8,388 bases of DNA from contig JAHRAM010000001.1 of NCBI GenBank assembly GCA_020027305.1, positions 1 through 8,388 on the forward strand, read 5' to 3'. Made by a program: the position numbers and the translations under genes. Position 1 is the stretch's first letter, and each line of letters begins with the position of its first letter. Source of the DNA: Acidimicrobiia bacterium. GTDB taxonomy: Bacteria > Actinomycetota > Acidimicrobiia > Acidimicrobiales > Hopanoidiivorantaceae. Below are positions 5,494 to 8,388 of the stretch, one piece after another. The notes below the pieces were generated by a model. That model was not told the DNA's origin. It ran no database searches and saw nothing but the letters and a program-made list of their open reading frames with translations.

Positions 5494-5516
5494 TTAGCCG
5501 TTTGCGCTAGTTTTTT
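5494..5516 (+). terminator. Weak intrinsic terminator after the RNase D gene
   Basis: TAGC (5495-5498) pairs with GCTA (5506-5509) around a 7-nt loop, possibly extended by a T-G wobble, and is followed one base later by six Ts (5511-5516). The stem is short, but it lies directly after the stop codon and before the converging ClC gene. Confidence 0.4.
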
Positions 5517-5544
5517 GTTTCCGCCTCAATTTCCTGTTTCTATA

Positions 5545-7251
5545 TTAATTCCCTGTTTCTTCTAGGAGGTCCCTGAGTTTAATGATGTCATCTTCATAGA
5601 CTACCCCTATCAAGGCATCTTCAGCATCTACAACGGGGATGGTTTCTGTGTTATCTTTCTCCATTGCAATTAACACATCATGGAGTGTCCATGTGGGCAT
5701 TGCTCGGGAACAGTCTCCAATATAAACGGCTTCAACATTTGTTGTTGTCCACTGGGTTTGATCTAACTCGGCTATGGTTTGCCAACTACACATTCCTTTG
5801 AAAAGCCCATTTTCTGTCACTGGAACATCTCTGGTGCGATTTGCAAGCACATGTTGATAAACAAACTCTTGAACTGTGGCATCGGTTGGCACAGTTAAAA
5901 CATCTGTAGTGAGCGCTGATGTGATGGGAAGAGCCATGCGTCCCTCTAAGTGCCCTTGTCTTTCTACCCGTTGATAAGAAGCCACTGATGCTGGCCCAGC
6001 AACAACTTGTGAAAGCGCAGATGCAATTAATGCTGGCACCACAAATGGTGAACCAAATGTAGCTTCTGCCACAAATACTACTGCCGTGAAAGGAACCCTG
6101 TAGCCAGCTGCCAAAAAAGCGGCTAACCCCAAAATAGGGTAGAGATTGCTGCCAGTTTGCCCAATCAGGTTGCCGATAAATGACCCCATTATTATTCCTA
6201 AACTAGCCAGTGGAATAAACAAACCTCCTGTGCCACCCATTCCAACAGTTGTAAGCGTTACAAGTATTCGTATTCCAAATAAAAGAGCGATAAGCCCTAA
6301 GCCTCGTTCTGGATCAATTGCCCAAAGAGCAGCTTGGGTGCCTGGACCTAGACTAAGCGAGGAATTAAACAACCAATCTGTAAGCACGACCATGCCAGCC
6401 AAAATTAGCCCACCTATTATGAGGCGATAAACAACTGGCGTTTTAGTACGAAAGTCTTTTGACCAGCGAACCAAATAGGCAAAAACTCTTCCCGCTAATC
6501 CCGCAACTATTCCTACAACAGCTCCACCCAGCAAATTTAAAGTACTAATTGGATTGCTATCACTTTCTCCAAGGTCTTTGAAAATGGCTTCGGTGTTTGA
6601 AAAAAGTGTAAACACAGTAAAACTAACTGCTGCTGCTATAAGAGCAGGGAGCAATGCTCGTTTCGTGCTGTCATCCCGATATGGAGATTCCAACGCAAAG
6701 ATTACACCAGTAGCAGGGGCTTTGAAAATAGCAGCCACACCAGCAGCAGCACCTGCCACCATAAGCATTTTTCGTTCAGTTTTTCTGAACCATTTAAATG
6801 GGCGGCCTAAATTAATTCCCAGTGATGAGCCAATATAAATTGATGGTCCCTCTAGCCCCAGCCCTCCACCAAAACCAATAGTGGCTATGCCAGCTAAAAG
6901 TTTGGCGGGCAAGTCCCGCACACGAAACTTTGGATTGGGCTCATGGAACTGACGAATAAATTCATCTGCAGTGCCAGGATTAGTGTTTCTGCCCCCCACA
7001 AAACGCAATACGACAACGGCTATAAATATTCCCACAAATGGCAAGATTGCTTGCATGACAAGAGGTAAATCAAATAGCCAATGAAGTAGTTTTTCTTCAA
7101 CGATAAAATCATAAGCATAAATGGTAAAACCTATAACCAACCCCAAAGTTGCTGAGGCAAGAAGTAAGCGAGCTAACCTTCCCTCTGGCAAAAATCCTTT
7201 AAAAAATGATTTTAATTTTTGGGAAAATGGGCGAGCAGAAGGCATAATCAT
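5545..7251 (-). CDS. ClC-family chloride channel/transporter with two CBS domains
   Basis: ClC proteins are dimeric membrane proteins that pass chloride or other anions, either as channels or as H+/Cl- exchangers. The 568 residues begin with a basic segment (1-27), continue with about ten hydrophobic helices (about 28-430), and end with a cytoplasmic CBS pair (about 443-497 and 507-562) that usually binds adenine nucleotides. GLEGPS (132-137) supplies the gating glutamate Glu134, and GTGGLFIP (340-347) is the second filter segment. Three positions differ from E. coli ClcA: the GSGIP segment is replaced by GGRNTNPG (86-93), the Arg of GREGP is Leu133, and the internal proton glutamate (Glu203) aligns with Ser189 in FALESPYR. 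This suggests weak or no proton coupling. ATG 7251 is used; ATG 7245, two codons later, is also possible. No signal peptide is needed. Confidence 0.93.
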   Translation of the reverse strand: MIMPSARPFSQKLKSFFKGFLPEGRLARLLLASATLGLVIGFTIYAYDFIVEEKLLHWLFDLPLVMQAILPFVGIFIAVVVLRFVGGRNTNPGTADEFIRQFHEPNPKFRVRDLPAKLLAGIATIGFGGGLGLEGPSIYIGSSLGINLGRPFKWFRKTERKMLMVAGAAAGVAAIFKAPATGVIFALESPYRDDSTKRALLPALIAAAVSFTVFTLFSNTEAIFKDLGESDSNPISTLNLLGGAVVGIVAGLAGRVFAYLVRWSKDFRTKTPVVYRLIIGGLILAGMVVLTDWLFNSSLSLGPGTQAALWAIDPERGLGLIALLFGIRILVTLTTVGMGGTGGLFIPLASLGIIMGSFIGNLIGQTGSNLYPILGLAAFLAAGYRVPFTAVVFVAEATFGSPFVVPALIASALSQVVAGPASVASYQRVERQGHLEGRMALPITSALTTDVLTVPTDATVQEFVYQHVLANRTRDVPVTENGLFKGMCSWQTIAELDQTQWTTTNVEAVYIGDCSRAMPTWTLHDVLIAMEKDNTETIPVVDAEDALIGVVYEDDIIKLRDLLEETGN

Positions 7252-7274
7252 AAATTACTCTTTAAATTGTTTTA

Positions 7275-7304
7275 ATTTTATTAACGATGGGTTGCTAAAT
7301 ACAA
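7275..7304 (-). promoter_or_regulatory. Possible promoter of the ClC gene
   Basis: On the minus strand TTGTAT (7304-7299) and TAAAAT (7280-7275, 5/6) are spaced by 18 bases. Transcription would start near 7268, leaving a leader of about 17 bases before the ATG at 7251. The -35 matches only 3/6. The 87-base gap is shared with the divergent 78-residue gene, for which no good promoter is seen. Confidence 0.33.
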
Positions 7305-7338
7305 ATTAAGATATTGAAGTTAAGAATATGGGCAAAAA

Positions 7339-7575
7339 ATGGAGATAGATATCGAGCCTCAGATTGAAGGGTTTTTAGCTTCAATCGAACAAATTGAAGA
7401 AAGCCTTGGAGAATTTGTTGTTGGGTTTTTGTCTGAGCAGCTTCAATCTGAAGGTGGAGATGCCAAAGAACTTGAACGGGTAAAAGAAATTGAGAAGTCA
7501 ATCAGCAAAGCTCAACGGGCGCTGATAAAAGCCAAACAGTCTTTGGCAGAAATTACAGAAGCTGTCAACGAATAG
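7339..7575 (+). CDS. Small acidic coiled-coil protein, function unknown
   Basis: I do not recognise this 78-residue protein. It is acidic in its first half (MEIDIEPQIEGFLASIEQIEESLGEF) and then forms a charged helix rich in Lys, Glu and Ala (about 38-78), with a heptad-like spacing that suggests a coiled coil. No membrane segment, signal peptide or Cys is present. It is probably real: it fills a gap between two minus-strand genes, codon use looks like that of its neighbours, and the amino acid mix is that of a soluble helical protein. The minus-strand frame across the same bases is basic, Gln-rich and less protein-like. The ATG has only A-rich sequence upstream and no clear Shine-Dalgarno site. 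Size and helix content resemble small accessory proteins such as exonuclease VII small subunit, but the typical XseB motif is not visible. Confidence 0.6.
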   Translation: MEIDIEPQIEGFLASIEQIEESLGEFVVGFLSEQLQSEGGDAKELERVKEIEKSISKAQRALIKAKQSLAEITEAVNE

Positions 7576-7655
7576 GCAAAAAAGTTTTTGAATATAGGGA
7601 ACAAACAATTTGCTATCACCAAATAAGTAGCTTGCTGTTGCCAAATATAAACTTT

Positions 7656-8388
7656 CTAAGTTTGGTTGGAGCTGTTTAAATGTGCTTCATTTTCATATCG
7701 CTCATAAAGTGTAGTTCGCTGAACTAAGGGGCGATTTAGTGATTTTGCCACCTGTAAAAAATCTTCGTAGGTCGCCATTTGCCCATGCTCTGCCCCCGCA
7801 GCGCGTGAGATATTTTCATTGATTAAGGTTCCGCCTAAATCATTTGCCCCAACCTGCAAAACTTGCCTCGCCCCTTCCATTCCTAACTTTACCCACGAGG
7901 CTTGAACATTTTTTATTAAATCTCCATAGACAATTCTTGCCACAGCATGCATTAACAATGCTTCTCTAAATGTTGGGCCACGACGCGATTTCTTTTGAAT
8001 ATATATTGGTGCAGCTTGATGAACAAATGGAAGAGGAACAAACTCGGTAAACCCACCTGTCTTTTTTTGGAGTTCTTTTGTAACAAGAATGTGCCTCGCC
8101 CAATTGATAGGAGATTCTACGCTCCCAAACATTATGGTGATGTTTGAAGAAAGCCCAATGTTGTGTGCGGTCTCATGTGCAAAAAGCCATTCTTCAGTGT
8201 TAATTTTGTCAGCACAGATTATGTCACGTATTTCATCATCTAAAATCTCAGCTGCTGTTCCAGGCAGAGAGCGAAGCCCCGCCTCTTTTAGCCGTGTTAG
8301 ATATTTTTCAAGTGGCTCTTCAAGTCGCTTAGCACCTTCAGTTACTTCTAATGCAGTGAACCCATGAATGTGAATCTCAGGCACTTGT
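7656..8388 (-). CDS. fbiC: FO synthase, CofH-type C-terminal part (FbiC or CofH), 5' end outside the window
   Basis: FO synthase makes the deazaflavin 7,8-didemethyl-8-hydroxy-5-deazariboflavin from tyrosine and 5-amino-6-ribitylaminouracil, the core of coenzyme F420. The two radical-SAM halves are CofG and CofH, fused as FbiC in Actinobacteria. The 243 visible residues are from CofH: PEIHIHGFTALEV, GLRSLPGTAAEILDDEIR, WLFAHETAHNIGLSSNITIMFG, the TGGFTEFVPLPFVH segment, RRGPTFREALLMHAVARI, and the very characteristic GANDLGGTLINENISRAAGAEHG. The frame stays open to the right edge, and a GTG at 8384 is an internal Val in the conserved VPEIHIHGF, not a start. The radical-SAM cysteines lie outside the window, so fused FbiC cannot be told from a free CofH; FbiC is favoured by lineage. 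MqnE and MqnC, related enzymes of menaquinone synthesis, lack the GTLINENISRAAGA motif. Confidence 0.93.
   Translation of the reverse strand, partial: QVPEIHIHGFTALEVTEGAKRLEEPLEKYLTRLKEAGLRSLPGTAAEILDDEIRDIICADKINTEEWLFAHETAHNIGLSSNITIMFGSVESPINWARHILVTKELQKKTGGFTEFVPLPFVHQAAPIYIQKKSRRGPTFREALLMHAVARIVYGDLIKNVQASWVKLGMEGARQVLQVGANDLGGTLINENISRAAGAEHGQMATYEDFLQVAKSLNRPLVQRTTLYERYENEAHLNSSNQT

Noticed and set aside
7295..7501. 68-codon minus-strand frame opposite the small acidic protein
   Set aside because: Gln- and Leu-rich composition of a typical antisense shadow, and the plus-strand frame is longer and more protein-like.
8382..8384. GTG as the start of the FO synthase gene
   Set aside because: It encodes the conserved Val in VPEIHIHGF, which is internal in all CofH/FbiC proteins; the frame continues through the window edge.

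Overview
The window looks like a piece of chromosome from an AT-rich actinobacterium that uses coenzyme F420. Three genes point that way: a SecG tail of actinobacterial type, a glycerophosphodiester phosphodiesterase with the long actinobacterial 'CLQVP' insert, and the CofH half of an FbiC-type FO synthase. The low GC content and the often weak or absent Shine-Dalgarno sites would suit an uncultivated aquatic lineage, for example near Acidimicrobiia. That placement is inference.

Layout: the 3' end of secG (+) is followed by tRNA-Leu(GAG) (+). Next is an Rrf2-type iron-sulfur/redox regulator (-). A 541-base gap separates it from a glycerophosphodiester phosphodiesterase gene (-). Pyruvate kinase (+) starts divergently and is followed by a single-domain rhodanese (+) and an RNase D-like exonuclease with an HRDC domain (+). 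A ClC-type chloride channel with two CBS domains (-) converges on the exonuclease. A 78-residue acidic coiled-coil orphan (+) starts divergently from the ClC gene. The C-terminal part of the FO synthase (-) runs off the right edge.

The most interesting part is the gap at 801-1341. Bases ~908-1200 form a GC-rich island (about 53% by hand count, flanks about 25-33%) with no credible protein. Read on the minus strand it is rich in A and G, poor in U, and folds into a series of hairpins. Four are capped by GNRA tetraloops (GAAA, GAAA, GCAA, GAAA), and two keep their stems only on the minus strand because G-U wobbles there become C-A mismatches on the plus strand. It ends in a nine-T tract. This is a strong candidate for a structured non-coding RNA of about 290 nt that I cannot assign to tmRNA, RNase P RNA, SRP RNA or a riboswitch class I know. 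Its last hairpin competes with an overlapping terminator hairpin, and the RNA points at the Rrf2 gene 108 bases downstream, so it may be a free RNA or a switchable leader. The AT-rich block upstream (1201-1373) holds a cluster of DnaA-box-like 9-mers.

Other points of note: a pyruvate kinase whose K+ ligands are lost together with the Glu-to-Lys change of K+-independent enzymes; an Rrf2 protein with two of four IscR-type ligand positions; a ClC protein lacking the internal proton glutamate; and four 14-bp tandem repeats that run into the RNase D start codon. The protein genes are mainly housekeeping (central metabolism, RNA processing, secretion, cofactor synthesis). No mobile element, CRISPR array or defence system is seen.
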